Shown: positions 1-7,254 of the stretch, in pieces
How positions within the stretch are numbered: position 1 is the first letter of the stretch
Layout of the letters: each line of letters begins with the position of its first letter
From: a virus
Virus record (IMG/VR): IMGVR_UViG_3300017971_000194
Location: 1 to 64,000 of that record
Length of the DNA: 64,000 nucleotides
Direction: 5' to 3' (one strand)
Made by a program: the position numbers and the translations under genes
Notes under the pieces: model-generated
The model's input: the letters and a program-made list of their open reading frames with translations, nothing else
What the model was told of the DNA's origin: nothing
The model's database searches: none

Positions 1-89
1 CATCGAGAAGACATCTCTTCCATGTCATAAGGGCCATTCTTGATCAAGGCTCGAAGCCACTTTTGAATCTTTACATTCTCAGGATTCAT
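1..89 (-). CDS. Partial hypothetical protein, N-terminal 29 residues
   Basis: An open frame starts with ATG at position 89 and runs off the left edge. The visible N-terminus begins MNPENVKIQKWLRALIKNG. Its ATG overlaps the TGA stop of the upstream gene (ATGA), the translational-coupling layout used throughout this window, which supports it as real. No function can be assigned from 29 residues. Confidence 0.6.
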   Translation of the reverse strand, partial: MNPENVKIQKWLRALIKNGPYDMEEMSSR

Positions 90-418
90 TTTTGCAACCT
101 CTTCAGAACCTTTGCAAAAGAGCAATCATGCTCAGGACAGTCGTTATCAAATACTATCCCACATAGTTCTATACATTGCTCATTGAAGTCTTTTTGTACC
201 TGGGCACAAAAATCTTTCTTTGCATTCAAGTATCCCACATTGAAACCTATGTTAAGTACATAACGCACCAGAGCATGGAGGTTCTTATCTTCAGTGTTGA
301 GTTCGAGATTATGTTTCTCAACAGCATCCTTCAAGATTTTATCGGTTCCTGGAGCTTCCATCTTTTCTCTCCTTGTATTTTCCAAGATATTCAGAGCCTC
401 AGCTTTTGGGTGTGCCAT
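86..418 (-). CDS. Hypothetical protein, 110 aa
   Basis: The gene has a strong ribosome site (GGAGGGTC before ATG). The product is soluble and mildly charged. Cysteines cluster in the C-terminal half (FCAQ, CIELCG, CPEHDC), so metal binding is possible but no standard finger spacing is seen. It overlaps the upstream gene by 20 bases and the partial gene downstream by the ATGA arrangement, so the three are probably cotranscribed. I do not recognise the family. Confidence 0.75.
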   Translation of the reverse strand: MAHPKAEALNILENTRREKMEAPGTDKILKDAVEKHNLELNTEDKNLHALVRYVLNIGFNVGYLNAKKDFCAQVQKDFNEQCIELCGIVFDNDCPEHDCSFAKVLKRLQK

Positions 419-785
419 TTTGACCCTCCAATTTCCGATCTATTCTATCTTTAGCCGTTTTGATACAATCTTTTCTTGACTTGCAATTTCCATCAATGCT
501 CTGACCATTGATATATGGAATCCATCGATTATACATGTCACTCCAGACTGCTTGGACCTTAAAACCTCGATACTCACAATCTTTCCAGGCATCATTCTTC
601 TTGAGTTCTTCTCTTCTTTTCATGGCCTCCATATCTCTCATTGTGTGGTCATGTTCCCAATACAGTCCCTCAACTTCTTTGGACATAAGTTCAAGTTGAC
701 GAGACAAAACCAGGATGGCTGTATGAGGACGCACACCATGGAAAAATTCAGCAAGTTCTTCTATGAGTTGACGTTCTGTTTTCAT
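399..785 (-). CDS. Hypothetical protein, 128 aa
   Basis: A basic, helix-rich protein. The N-terminal half looks amphipathic (residues 1-62). The C-terminal half has an aromatic stretch (AVWSDMYNRWIPYINGQ) followed by a Lys/Arg-rich tail. It overlaps both neighbours by a few bases and belongs to the same minus-strand run. The family is not recognised. The basic tail could contact nucleic acid, but that is only inference. Confidence 0.75.
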   Translation of the reverse strand: MKTERQLIEELAEFFHGVRPHTAILVLSRQLELMSKEVEGLYWEHDHTMRDMEAMKRREELKKNDAWKDCEYRGFKVQAVWSDMYNRWIPYINGQSIDGNCKSRKDCIKTAKDRIDRKLEGQNGTPKS

Positions 786-1006
786 TTTTTAGGTTTCTCC
801 TGTTGGTAATACCAACCTTTATGACCAGTGATGTTGAGGTCTTCACAGATATTAGACCAAGCAGCCTCAACATCTCTTTGGCTGAATGGGTAGTAAATAC
901 TGAATGTAGATTTGAAAATAGGAACAGATCTCCCATCCTCACTATTGATGTCGATGAACCGTTGCACAGCTTTTCGAAGCTTGCGGTATGTAGTCCGATC
1001 TATCAT
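782..1006 (-). CDS. Hypothetical protein, 74 aa
   Basis: A small basic protein, overlapping its upstream neighbour in the ATGA pattern and its downstream neighbour by 4 bases. Composition is normal for a folded domain (alternating aromatic and charged residues, ending in a Gln/Lys-rich tail). No motif is recognised. Coding status rests on the tight overlaps and length. Confidence 0.7.
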   Translation of the reverse strand: MIDRTTYRKLRKAVQRFIDINSEDGRSVPIFKSTFSIYYPFSQRDVEAAWSNICEDLNITGHKGWYYQQEKPKK

Positions 1007-1188
1007 CGTCCCATCATCTCCTTGAGCTTGGTCTGAAAATCAATCAATGTGGGGTGAACAATTGAATTCATTTGATCTTCCCCACTGGATCGACCACTGT
1101 TCTCTGCCTCAGTGATTTCAATCATGAGCTTCTCAAGAGTCTCCATAGCGAGACGGCACAGCTCTTCTCGTTTACATAAAGTACACAT
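1003..1188 (-). CDS. Hypothetical protein, 61 aa, N-terminal CxxC
   Basis: The start is set at the ATG at 1188 because AGGAGGAG lies six bases upstream. A longer reading adds an unlikely N-terminus and loses the ribosome site. The product begins MCTLCKREELCRL, with one CxxC pair and a third Cys nearby, then an amphipathic helix. A small metal-binding or coiled-coil adaptor is possible. Function is unknown. Confidence 0.7.
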   Translation of the reverse strand: MCTLCKREELCRLAMETLEKLMIEITEAENSGRSSGEDQMNSIVHPTLIDFQTKLKEMMGR

Positions 1189-1196
1189 ATCTCCTC

Positions 1197-1400
1197 CTAG
1201 TAGAGACAACACCAGTCTCCACAGATACAAGATTTCTCACCAAACTCTACTGGGTATTTATCCTGGGTGTATTCCCAGGTGTTCCAGTTCCCATGTTCTT
1301 GAGCATGAGCTGCTATCACGGCTTCACTAGGAGTGATCCCTATGAAGGTAATTTCTTTACCAGTTCTGAGATTCATCGTTTTTCTTATCGCTGGTTCCAT
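1197..1400 (-). CDS. Hypothetical protein, 67 aa
   Basis: The start is placed at the ATG at 1400, preceded by GGAGGTGGTAT. The frame extends further upstream, but only across a promoter-like element at 1417-1447. The C-terminus has four Cys residues in a short tail (KSCICGDWCCLY), which suggests metal binding or an artefactually cysteine-rich end. No family is recognised. Confidence 0.7.
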   Translation of the reverse strand: MEPAIRKTMNLRTGKEITFIGITPSEAVIAAHAQEHGNWNTWEYTQDKYPVEFGEKSCICGDWCCLY

Positions 1401-1416
1401 ATACCACCTCCAATTA

Positions 1417-1447
1417 TCTATACTGAAAAAACCTAGATTTTTGTAGT
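1417..1447 (-). promoter_or_regulatory. Promoter-like element, weak match
   Basis: On the minus strand it reads TTCAGTATAGA preceded by a 10-base spacer, but the upstream block departs from the AATTTAAAA seen in the six best copies. It lies about 20 bases before the start of the gene at 1197-1400 and its GGAGG site. Confidence 0.4.
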
Positions 1448-1491
1448 CCATTTATATTTTCTAGAATAGAACATAATTTATGAGGTATGTC

Positions 1492-1695
1492 ATGAACATT
1501 GTAGATAAAGTATTGAACCGAGTTGCTGCCAATGGTGGGACTGATCGAGATGATATGATCAACCAGGTAGCGTCCTGGTATGCCGAGAATGGGAAAGACA
1601 AAGACATTGAAGCCATGCTCAGTGGTGATGAAAAAGTACCCTTCATGTGGTCCAATGACGAACTCGAACGATTCATCAAACAAAAGAAACTCTAG
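1492..1695 (+). CDS. Hypothetical protein, 67 aa, plus strand
   Basis: One of the few plus-strand genes. The start is the ATG at 1492 because GAGG sits six bases upstream. An ATG twelve bases earlier overlaps that site. The product begins MNIVDKVLNRVAANGG and is rich in acidic and basic residues, with a short amphipathic helix at each end. Its stop codon shares the tetranucleotide CTAG with the stop of the convergent gene at 1692. The family is not recognised. Confidence 0.7.
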   Translation: MNIVDKVLNRVAANGGTDRDDMINQVASWYAENGKDKDIEAMLSGDEKVPFMWSNDELERFIKQKKL

Positions 1696-1883
1696 AACAT
1701 CTCCATGAGTCTTTGCTGAGACTCTATCTCTTTCACTATGGGTGAAAGATGTCCAAGAGCCTCTTGAACCTGTTCTAGAACAAAATTCCTATCAACACTA
1801 TTGCCGTATGTACCCTGCACACGATCTTTGAGTTTCGATAACACACATTGGGCTCTTAATATGGCTACTTTATCTTGTTTCAT
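1692..1883 (-). CDS. Hypothetical protein, 63 aa
   Basis: A small helical protein (begins MKQDKVAILRAQCVLSKLKD) with GGAG seven bases before the ATG. It overlaps the small gene upstream by 14 bases and converges on the plus-strand gene at 1492 with nested stops in CTAG. No domain is recognised. A coiled-coil or helix-bundle fold is likely. Confidence 0.7.
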   Translation of the reverse strand: MKQDKVAILRAQCVLSKLKDRVQGTYGNSVDRNFVLEQVQEALGHLSPIVKEIESQQRLMEMF

Positions 1884-2043
1884 CCTTGCTCCAAAAGAAC
1901 ACTACATAGCATCCCAGTTCTGAATTGAAACTAATTGAAACCACATCTTTTGGTTTCAATTTCCTATTTTCAATGCCTTTATTAATTTCTTTGGAAGCAT
2001 ACAATGGATGGGAATGGGTGGTTAAAAAATGGTCTATTTTCAT
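1870..2043 (-). CDS. Hypothetical protein, 57 aa
   Basis: This short gene starts at an ATG preceded by GGAGGATAGAGACT and ends inside the start of the next gene. The product begins MKIDHFLTTHSHPLYASKE and is mixed alpha/beta in character (KPKDVVSISF, LGCYVVFFW). The strong ribosome site and overlap with the downstream gene are the evidence for coding. A GGTATAG sequence lies about 30 bases upstream and may be a promoter core. Confidence 0.6.
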   Translation of the reverse strand: MKIDHFLTTHSHPLYASKEINKGIENRKLKPKDVVSISFNSELGCYVVFFWSKDETR

Positions 2044-2078
2044 AGTCTCTATCCTCCTAGAGACTATACCGATGATCT

Positions 2079-2300
2079 TTATTGATTGGTCTTAGCAATA
2101 TGCTCTACAAACAGCTTTGACACCTCAGAAGGAATCGTCTTGACAGATGTGAAATCTTCCAGGTCAGAAATCTCTTTTGGTATTAACTGACCACCCATAA
2201 CTTCGAAACAACGATGTTTATTTGAACCAGGCCAAGCATCCTTAGTCACTAAAATATAATAGTTTTTGTCATTGTTATGTTGCATCCATTTATACTTCAT
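2079..2300 (-). CDS. Hypothetical protein, 73 aa
   Basis: The start is taken at ATG 2300, which overlaps the TAA of the upstream gene (TAATG) and has TGGAG in front. The product begins MKYKWMQHNNDKNYYILVTK and looks like a small beta-sheet domain followed by a helix. It is coupled to the gene at 2300-2593. The family is unknown. Confidence 0.7.
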   Translation of the reverse strand: MKYKWMQHNNDKNYYILVTKDAWPGSNKHRCFEVMGGQLIPKEISDLEDFTSVKTIPSEVSKLFVEHIAKTNQ

Positions 2301-2593
2301 TATGTGTCTCCATTTGATATTTGATACTTCATCCAACTAGGAATGGCTATTCCTCTCTCACCATACCAATCAAATAAAAGATTAAGCTGGTTTTGGGTCA
2401 ACTCTTTAGACCAGAGAGCTTCACCACAAGAAATCTTCACCCAACCAAACTCTTCAATCCTCCAGTCCTCTTTAAATCCTAATTCAAATGCTAAATCTAT
2501 ATGTCCTTGAGAGGTACATTTATAGAATTTACCATCTGGACTCAACCATCCATGATTTGTTGTGATTTTGAAGTCTGCCCTACAGATTTTCAT
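2300..2593 (-). CDS. Hypothetical protein, 97 aa
   Basis: A small, aromatic-rich protein (six Trp) with AGGAGGTGTG upstream. It is first in a two-gene unit with the gene at 2079. A promoter-like element lies at 2611-2641. Tryptophans are spread along the chain (HGWLSPDG, EDWRIEEFGW, EALWSKEL, LLFDWYG). No domain is recognised. Confidence 0.75.
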   Translation of the reverse strand: MKICRADFKITTNHGWLSPDGKFYKCTSQGHIDLAFELGFKEDWRIEEFGWVKISCGEALWSKELTQNQLNLLFDWYGERGIAIPSWMKYQISNGDT

Positions 2594-2610
2594 AACACAC
2601 CTCCTGTAAC

Positions 2611-2641
2611 TTCATACTGAAGGTGTGGTGAATTTTGAAGT
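2611..2641 (-). promoter_or_regulatory. Promoter-like element, weak match
   Basis: On the minus strand TTCAGTATGAA follows a 10-base spacer after an A/T-rich block. The last bases differ from the consensus TATAKA. It is positioned directly before the ribosome site of the gene at 2300-2593. Confidence 0.35.
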
Positions 2642-2661
2642 AAAAATGAGATATTAAAAGA

Positions 2662-3150
2662 TTAATTACGGTCTGTCTCTTCCAATATGTTTTTGAGATG
2701 CTCTGGAGACCACATATAATCAGTACCTAAGACTGAAGCAACCTTCTCTCGACCCTCAACAGTGGTCAAAAATGAACAGTATGGGCTTTCTTTCAGGTCT
2801 GATAACCCAATCTCAAATCGTTTCCCACAAGCACATTCAAATCCCACGGTCCTGGCAAAAGGGTCGTCGAAGCATTTATACGTACATCCTTCAACAGGAT
2901 CTACACGCATATTATGTTCATGTATCTCTTCCCAAATATCTTGAAGTTCTCTATGATGCCCCTTAAAATTCTTTAAAGAACCGGTCCAAAAACCAAGATC
3001 AGTAGCAAAAAGAGTGAAACTATATTTCTTACCATCTCGTCTTAGAACAAAGTCACAAAGAGACTCATCACGACCAGAAAATTCTACATCTTCTATATAA
3101 GCCCCTTTCATCAATCCTCTCAGTTTTTCTACCTCTTCTTTCCAATCCAT
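2662..3150 (-). CDS. Hypothetical protein, 162 aa, possible zinc site
   Basis: An acidic protein preceded by AGAGGTGC. The central part has Cys residues around 106-130 (EGCTYKCF, FECACGKRFEIG, PYCSF) with a CxCG knuckle, so a zinc ribbon fused to an N-terminal alpha/beta region is plausible. No relative is recognised. It stands alone between short intergenic gaps. Confidence 0.75.
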   Translation of the reverse strand: MDWKEEVEKLRGLMKGAYIEDVEFSGRDESLCDFVLRRDGKKYSFTLFATDLGFWTGSLKNFKGHHRELQDIWEEIHEHNMRVDPVEGCTYKCFDDPFARTVGFECACGKRFEIGLSDLKESPYCSFLTTVEGREKVASVLGTDYMWSPEHLKNILEETDRN

Positions 3151-3262
3151 TTTGCACCTCTATAGTTTAGCTAAACAACCAGATCGTACCATGATTGATA
3201 ATTTTTTAATACCCTTTTCTTTAAGTTAGGAGAGTCCTTGTAACTACTATAGGAGAAATCAA

Positions 3263-3517
3263 ATGAAACGGATTCTAATCGCTCTAGCTACAATGGTTTG
3301 CTTTGTATTCCTGACAGGTTCTGATTCTTGTGATAGCAAGAAGGAAGAGAAGAAAGAACCTGCTAAGGTGGAGAAAAAAGAAGAAGTAAAAGAACCTGCC
3401 AAAAAGGAAGAGCCAGCTAAGGTAGAAAAGAAGGAAGAGAAGAAAGAACCAGCCAAGACTGAAAAGAAGGAAAAGAAGGAAGAGAAAAAGGAAGAGAAGG
3501 CTGAGAAGAAAAGCTGA
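3263..3517 (+). CDS. Secreted Lys/Glu-rich repeat protein, 84 aa
   Basis: The N-terminus is a clear Sec signal peptide: MKR, a hydrophobic stretch ILIALATMVCFVFLTG, then SDSCDS. The Cys has no ideal lipobox, so it may be secreted or a non-standard lipoprotein. The mature part is almost wholly a low-complexity repeat of K, E, P and A (units such as KKEPAKVEKK), likely an extended highly charged rod. The ribosome site is AGGAG. It lies on the plus strand, opposite its neighbours. It could be a periplasmic spacer or moron. Function is unknown. Confidence 0.75.
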   Translation: MKRILIALATMVCFVFLTGSDSCDSKKEEKKEPAKVEKKEEVKEPAKKEEPAKVEKKEEKKEPAKTEKKEKKEEKKEEKAEKKS

Positions 3518-3519
3518 TT

Positions 3520-3741
3520 CTAAGTAACCCCCTTCCCCATACACGCTCTTTTACAAACCCAGTTTGCAATTATCATAACACTATGTTGCAAAAACCCTTC
3601 ACAACCATAGCATACAACTCCAGGTAGCGTTTTGATCACTCCCCCCATAGGGGAACCGCAGACAGGGCATACTTTAGGTATCTCATCAAGATCCGTTACA
3701 ACAAGCACTGCATGCGGCTCTGCACTTGTAACCCATGTCAT
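3520..3741 (-). CDS. Small zinc-ribbon protein, 73 aa
   Basis: Two Cys pairs fit a zinc ribbon: VCPVCGSP near residue 25 and VCYGCEG near residue 44. A hydrophobic stretch and a Cys-containing tail follow. Stand-alone zinc ribbons are common in large phages, often as DNA- or RNA-binding or anti-host factors. No more specific role can be read. The stop lies two bases beyond the stop of the convergent plus-strand gene. Confidence 0.7.
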   Translation of the reverse strand: MTWVTSAEPHAVLVVTDLDEIPKVCPVCGSPMGGVIKTLPGVVCYGCEGFLQHSVMIIANWVCKRACMGKGVT

Positions 3742-3771
3742 ATAGAAGAAACATATTAAACAAATATGTTT

Positions 3772-4386
3772 CTAATCCCCTTTCTTATAATTGATATCAA
3801 ATTGGAGATTTTCAATAGCACTTACCTCATCACGTTCCTTCATCTTCTCTTCCCAGTATTGATCTGCTTTCTCAAGATGCTCAGGTTTCAGACCAACACT
3901 CTCAGCAGTAGCTGGTTCTTTGAATCGAATCACAGGATCTCCTGGGATACTCGATTGAAAACAAATATCTTCTCGAATCGCTTGTCTCAACCGATCTTTA
4001 TCCCTTGAACCAGAACTTACATACTCATGTAGACGTGGGAATTGACTCTTCATGATTTCAGTTTGCATCTCAGATTCTTTTTGACCAGGTTCAGGATTCA
4101 CTGTGGGGGTGACACCCTTTATTTTGGTGCTACTCAGTAACTTATGGAAAGTATCGAGTTGGGGGGTATCAAAAGTGAACTGTGTTTTGAGTTCATCTCC
4201 TGGAGCTGGTCTGATATCAGTAATAGATAGTGCTGGAGGTGCAAACTCTACCCATACTGGACCTTCATACTCCTGATATTCACACAACTCACCAAGGTCA
4301 CCTAAACTTTGTTTTATACTAGATATAGAGTCTGCTTTTGTTAAAACACAGGTAAATCCGGGAAATTTGACTAAGAAAAGAGGCAT
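3772..4386 (-). CDS. Hypothetical protein, 204 aa
   Basis: The second ATG of ATGAAAATG is preferred because GGAG sits seven bases before it. The N-terminal 60 residues look like a beta-rich domain (MPLFLVKFPGFTCVL, GPVWVEFAPPAL). A Pro/Thr-rich linker and a charged helical C-terminal half follow. A promoter-like GGTATAG occurs about 40 bases upstream. The family is not recognised. Confidence 0.75.
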   Translation of the reverse strand: MPLFLVKFPGFTCVLTKADSISSIKQSLGDLGELCEYQEYEGPVWVEFAPPALSITDIRPAPGDELKTQFTFDTPQLDTFHKLLSSTKIKGVTPTVNPEPGQKESEMQTEIMKSQFPRLHEYVSSGSRDKDRLRQAIREDICFQSSIPGDPVIRFKEPATAESVGLKPEHLEKADQYWEEKMKERDEVSAIENLQFDINYKKGD

Positions 4387-4444
4387 TTTCATCTCCTACC
4401 GTTATTGATAAGAGACTATACCTTTTTGATTTATTTATCTAGAT

Positions 4445-4864
4445 CTAGAGATGCTTGGGAGCAGATGAGTGTCCGTCAATAACTGTCCAAAAATCCTCTT
4501 GGGGCATGGTCCAAGCATTGAAATCCCAAGCCTCTGACATTGATTCATAAGCTGATTGCCAAGCATCTTCTTCATTCATACCTTCATCTAAAGATTCTTG
4601 CATCAACTCTTGAAGCTCAGCTTGATCCCAAATCTCTTCACGACCAGTCATGGCTTCTTCAATGGCATGGTCCTCACCCTTCTCGGTACTTACATAGATA
4701 TAACCAACAGGGTCCATAGTCATATCCATTGATTCCCAAGCAAGCCCTACATACACTTCTTCAGCGTCATCATCATAGATATGGTTATCACCACCCATGA
4801 TAGTGACTTTATCTAGAATTTCTTTGAAGGATTCAGCACTGTCTGTTAGAGCTTTCTTTTTCAT
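4445..4864 (-). CDS. Acidic hypothetical protein, 139 aa
   Basis: A strongly acidic protein with many Trp, Met and Glu residues in the C-terminal half. It resembles in composition the acidic proteins at 12257 and 17284 in this window (acidic helices, several Trp, repeated EDAW- or EEW-like pieces). That may indicate a set of related phage proteins, but I cannot align them confidently. It lies nine bases downstream of the gene at 4874. Confidence 0.75.
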   Translation of the reverse strand: MKKKALTDSAESFKEILDKVTIMGGDNHIYDDDAEEVYVGLAWESMDMTMDPVGYIYVSTEKGEDHAIEEAMTGREEIWDQAELQELMQESLDEGMNEEDAWQSAYESMSEAWDFNAWTMPQEDFWTVIDGHSSAPKHL

Positions 4865-4873
4865 GTTGGTTCT

Positions 4874-5158
4874 CTACATCTTCATCATATCTTGAACACT
4901 CTTAAGTAGAGTTTCCCATGCCTTCTTAGCATCATCAGCACCTGGAAGGTCTCTCTTTTCACCACGCTCAATGATGGTTTTCATATCTTTCAATTGTTTC
5001 TGGGCATCACCAAGGTCTTTCATCATATCAGCGTCAATATTCCTAGCTCTGCGGGTTCTGGTAGGTCTTCTTGAAGGAGACCTTCTTGAAGATGCTCTTG
5101 ACCTCTCAGGCTTTTCGATGCCTGCTGCTACTCTTCTTAGTTCGTTAGATACTCTCAT
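4874..5158 (-). CDS. Basic-tailed hypothetical protein, 94 aa
   Basis: The N-terminus MRVSNELRRVAAGIEKPE is followed by an Arg/Ser-rich disordered stretch (residues 19-39) and an amphipathic helix. The opening pattern LR-x-(I/V)-A-x-x-I recurs at the N-termini of the genes at 17284, 34922 and 54128, so it may be a shared targeting or processing segment. The Arg/Ser stretch could bind nucleic acid. Function is unknown. Confidence 0.75.
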   Translation of the reverse strand: MRVSNELRRVAAGIEKPERSRASSRRSPSRRPTRTRRARNIDADMMKDLGDAQKQLKDMKTIIERGEKRDLPGADDAKKAWETLLKSVQDMMKM

Positions 5159-5233
5159 TGTTATTCCTCCAAAAAGTGAAAGGTAATTCTCTATAGAGAG
5201 AAAATAAACAGATAATTAAATGTATCTAGATTT

Positions 5234-5836
5234 TTATGCTAGGTAGGCCAAACATCGATTCTTAGCTTCTACAATTTGTCGGAACTTAGCTTCATTCCCA
5301 CCCTTGTCAGGATGATGTTGAAATGCCAACTCTTTGAACCGTTTTTTCACATCATCTTGAGAAGATTCTGGAGCTAAACCCAAAGTAATGAAAGATTCAG
5401 TGGGAGTAGTCATACGAGAACCTTGAAGAAGCTCATTGAACACACTATTGAAAAAGAAATCCCAAAATGAAGTTCTCTGTTGATACCTCCAAGCATTCCT
5501 TTCTCTACGTTCCCTTCTTCGTTCCTCTCTCTGATACTCCTGTCTCCTCAGGAAGTCACCAAAATACTCATCCCGTACCTTGACCACTACTGAGGCATAA
5601 AAGTAGTTCCAGAGCTTTTCTGGGAGCCCTCCAGCTACTTTATTAGAGACCCCATCCCACTTTCTACGTATATCATTAACGCAATTCTGAAACTTTGTGT
5701 AGTTCCAATCTCCTGAAGATTGGTGGAACTCGATAAGAGACATGAAATCTACAGTGAAATCTGCCACAAAAGCATTGTGATTGAACTTCGAGTTTTGATT
5801 TAACTTATACTTCCTCACGTACTCTTTTGGTTTCAT
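5234..5836 (-). CDS. J-domain protein with C-terminal J domain, 200 aa
   Basis: The last 60 residues form a DnaJ-type J domain: helix I (ESFITLGLAPES), helix II (DDVKKRFKELAFQHHPDKGG) with the HPD tripeptide near residue 175, and a shortened helix III ending the protein. J domains stimulate Hsp70 ATPase, so this phage probably recruits host DnaK to a substrate. The N-terminal 140 residues are unlike other co-chaperones and include a very basic segment (residues about 98-116). A C-terminal J domain is the reverse of DnaJ. The start is the ATG at 5836. An in-frame GTG lies just upstream. Confidence 0.85.
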   Translation of the reverse strand: MKPKEYVRKYKLNQNSKFNHNAFVADFTVDFMSLIEFHQSSGDWNYTKFQNCVNDIRRKWDGVSNKVAGGLPEKLWNYFYASVVVKVRDEYFGDFLRRQEYQREERRRERRERNAWRYQQRTSFWDFFFNSVFNELLQGSRMTTPTESFITLGLAPESSQDDVKKRFKELAFQHHPDKGGNEAKFRQIVEAKNRCLAYLA

Positions 5837-6014
5837 CACTAGCCTCTATGCAGTTATGGAACGGTGGGATGGGATTCTTTTCATGCCCTTCTTGAAATCC
5901 ATACCGATGAAAAGAACAGATTGGACATCGACCTGGGAATCTTTCCATAAAATCATCAAGCATTCGTTTGGTTCCAAAAGGATCTGAAAAGAAGCATTTA
6001 ACCTTTGACCACAT
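5805..6014 (-). CDS. Hypothetical protein, 69 aa, Cys pair
   Basis: It starts at an ATG overlapping the TGA of the RNA ligase gene (TGATG) and overlaps the J-domain gene by about 30 bases. The middle holds CPICSF and a later HNC, which might form a zinc knuckle. Its position between RNA ligase and J-domain genes implies cotranscription, not function. The family is unknown. Confidence 0.65.
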   Translation of the reverse strand: MWSKVKCFFSDPFGTKRMLDDFMERFPGRCPICSFHRYGFQEGHEKNPIPPFHNCIEASDETKRVREEV

Positions 6015-7060
6015 CAATCACCAGTTTTCAAGAGATACTTGTTGCTAATGGACTTGAAAGAAATGATTTGATTCCCTATCACGACACGAGATTTGAAAAC
6101 CAAACCTTCACGACGCATCTTAGGATTCACTTCAGAATTCCCATCGGCAAATTCCAGGAGACTCTCCATATCATGTTCCTGAAATACCTTCATAGACTCC
6201 TGGATTACAGGCACATGATCGATAGGGGTTTTTTCTTTGAACCACTTGATAACATCCTTACGTTCATCAGGAGTCAAGTATCTCTTCATGTCCATATCCC
6301 AGATATTGAACACAAAGAATCGATGCCCCTTAATTTTGAGACGGTTCTTTTGGATACCTTCTCCTGCCAATTCACCTTGAAGAGCTATATTACGACCAAA
6401 CTCTTGCATCAACTCTTGTAGTTTCAACTCCTTGGCTTTCACCCAAAAACTATTCTTGTCACTTGATTTCAAATCAAGACCACGACTACAAACACCAAAG
6501 TCATCGGCAGTCTTGAAGACAGTCATAGAAGACCCATCGATCTTCTCAGTAACTTCAAAATCAGTGTCAAGATGATCTTCAAAGTAATGAGGTAAATTCT
6601 GGATACGTTCCTCATCGGTCTGTGGGATGAATCCAGGGAACATACCCCGAACTTCACCTGCTAGAGAAGCAGGGATTGGAGGTTCCCACTTTTCCACCTT
6701 CAGGATCTCAGTGACTTCATCTCCCTCTTCTACAGAATCAAGCTCAGGAAATTTGGACAATGGCATGGCTAAACCCTGAGATAATTCACCTCGGAGTTTC
6801 ACAGACCTAAGCCTGAAACCTTCTCCTCGACCACCCTCCAGCTCTTCCAGCTTCCTGTAACTGGATTTACGGAGAAATTCATACCGTTCCTCAATGGGGA
6901 GAAAACTGTCAATCTCGAAGTAGACACAAAAATCACCTGGCTGGAATTCACCTTTGGAGGCAACACACTGCCATCCACCCAGTTTTACTACTTCGATGAA
7001 GTCTGCCCCTTCAATGGGCTTGACAGCATCAATCTTTCGTATCGTTGCTAACTTTCTCAT
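6014..7060 (-). CDS. RNA ligase, Deinococcus DraRnl (Rnl5) type, 348 aa
   Basis: This is an ATP-dependent nucleotidyltransferase that joins RNA 3'-OH and 5'-phosphate ends. Motif I is EKIDGSSM with the adenylated Lys at 173. A motif III-like FFVFNIWDM is near 248-256, motif IV EGLVFKS is at 318-324, and motif V ends the protein (SFKSISNKYLLK, 334-345). The first 125 residues form an OB-like domain (IEGADFIEVVKLGGWQ, PGDFCVYFEID) placed before the catalytic domain, the hallmark of the Rnl5/DraRnl family, which seals nicks in duplexed RNA. The length fits. With RtcB at 27962 the phage has two unrelated RNA-sealing enzymes, suggesting tRNA or structured-RNA repair. Confidence 0.9.
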   Translation of the reverse strand: MRKLATIRKIDAVKPIEGADFIEVVKLGGWQCVASKGEFQPGDFCVYFEIDSFLPIEERYEFLRKSSYRKLEELEGGRGEGFRLRSVKLRGELSQGLAMPLSKFPELDSVEEGDEVTEILKVEKWEPPIPASLAGEVRGMFPGFIPQTDEERIQNLPHYFEDHLDTDFEVTEKIDGSSMTVFKTADDFGVCSRGLDLKSSDKNSFWVKAKELKLQELMQEFGRNIALQGELAGEGIQKNRLKIKGHRFFVFNIWDMDMKRYLTPDERKDVIKWFKEKTPIDHVPVIQESMKVFQEHDMESLLEFADGNSEVNPKMRREGLVFKSRVVIGNQIISFKSISNKYLLKTGD

Positions 7061-7205
7061 CCTTCACCTCAAATCGAGCCCTGTTTTCAGGGCAGTCCAA
7101 CATCTCCATTTTGCACTTCTCACAACGAAGTGCTGTACCAGTACCAAACTTCTTACCAACAGGAACCAACTTATGGTCACAACTACCAATGAAATGGATA
7201 GCCAT
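7029..7205 (-). CDS. Small CxxC protein, 58 aa
   Basis: The gene has an excellent ribosome site (GGAGGTG) seven bases before ATG 7205 and a promoter-like element just upstream. The product begins MAIHFIGSCDHKLVPVGKK and carries C-D-H at residues 9-11, ALRCEKCKM near residue 30 and a later Cys, consistent with a small zinc knuckle. It overlaps the start of the RNA ligase gene by 32 bases, so it probably leads that transcript. The family is unknown. Confidence 0.65.
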   Translation of the reverse strand: MAIHFIGSCDHKLVPVGKKFGTGTALRCEKCKMEMLDCPENRARFEVKDEKVSNDTKD

Positions 7206-7223
7206 ATCGTCACCTCCTGTAGA

Positions 7224-7254
7224 TATATACCGGAGGTTTTCAATTTTTTAAAGC
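7224..7254 (-). promoter_or_regulatory. Promoter-like element
   Basis: On the minus strand a TTTAAAAA block, a 10-base spacer and TCCGGTATATA sit just before the ribosome site of the 58-aa gene. This is a CCGG variant of the YTCAG form. The same variant occurs at 27921-27951 as CGGGATATA. Confidence 0.45.
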
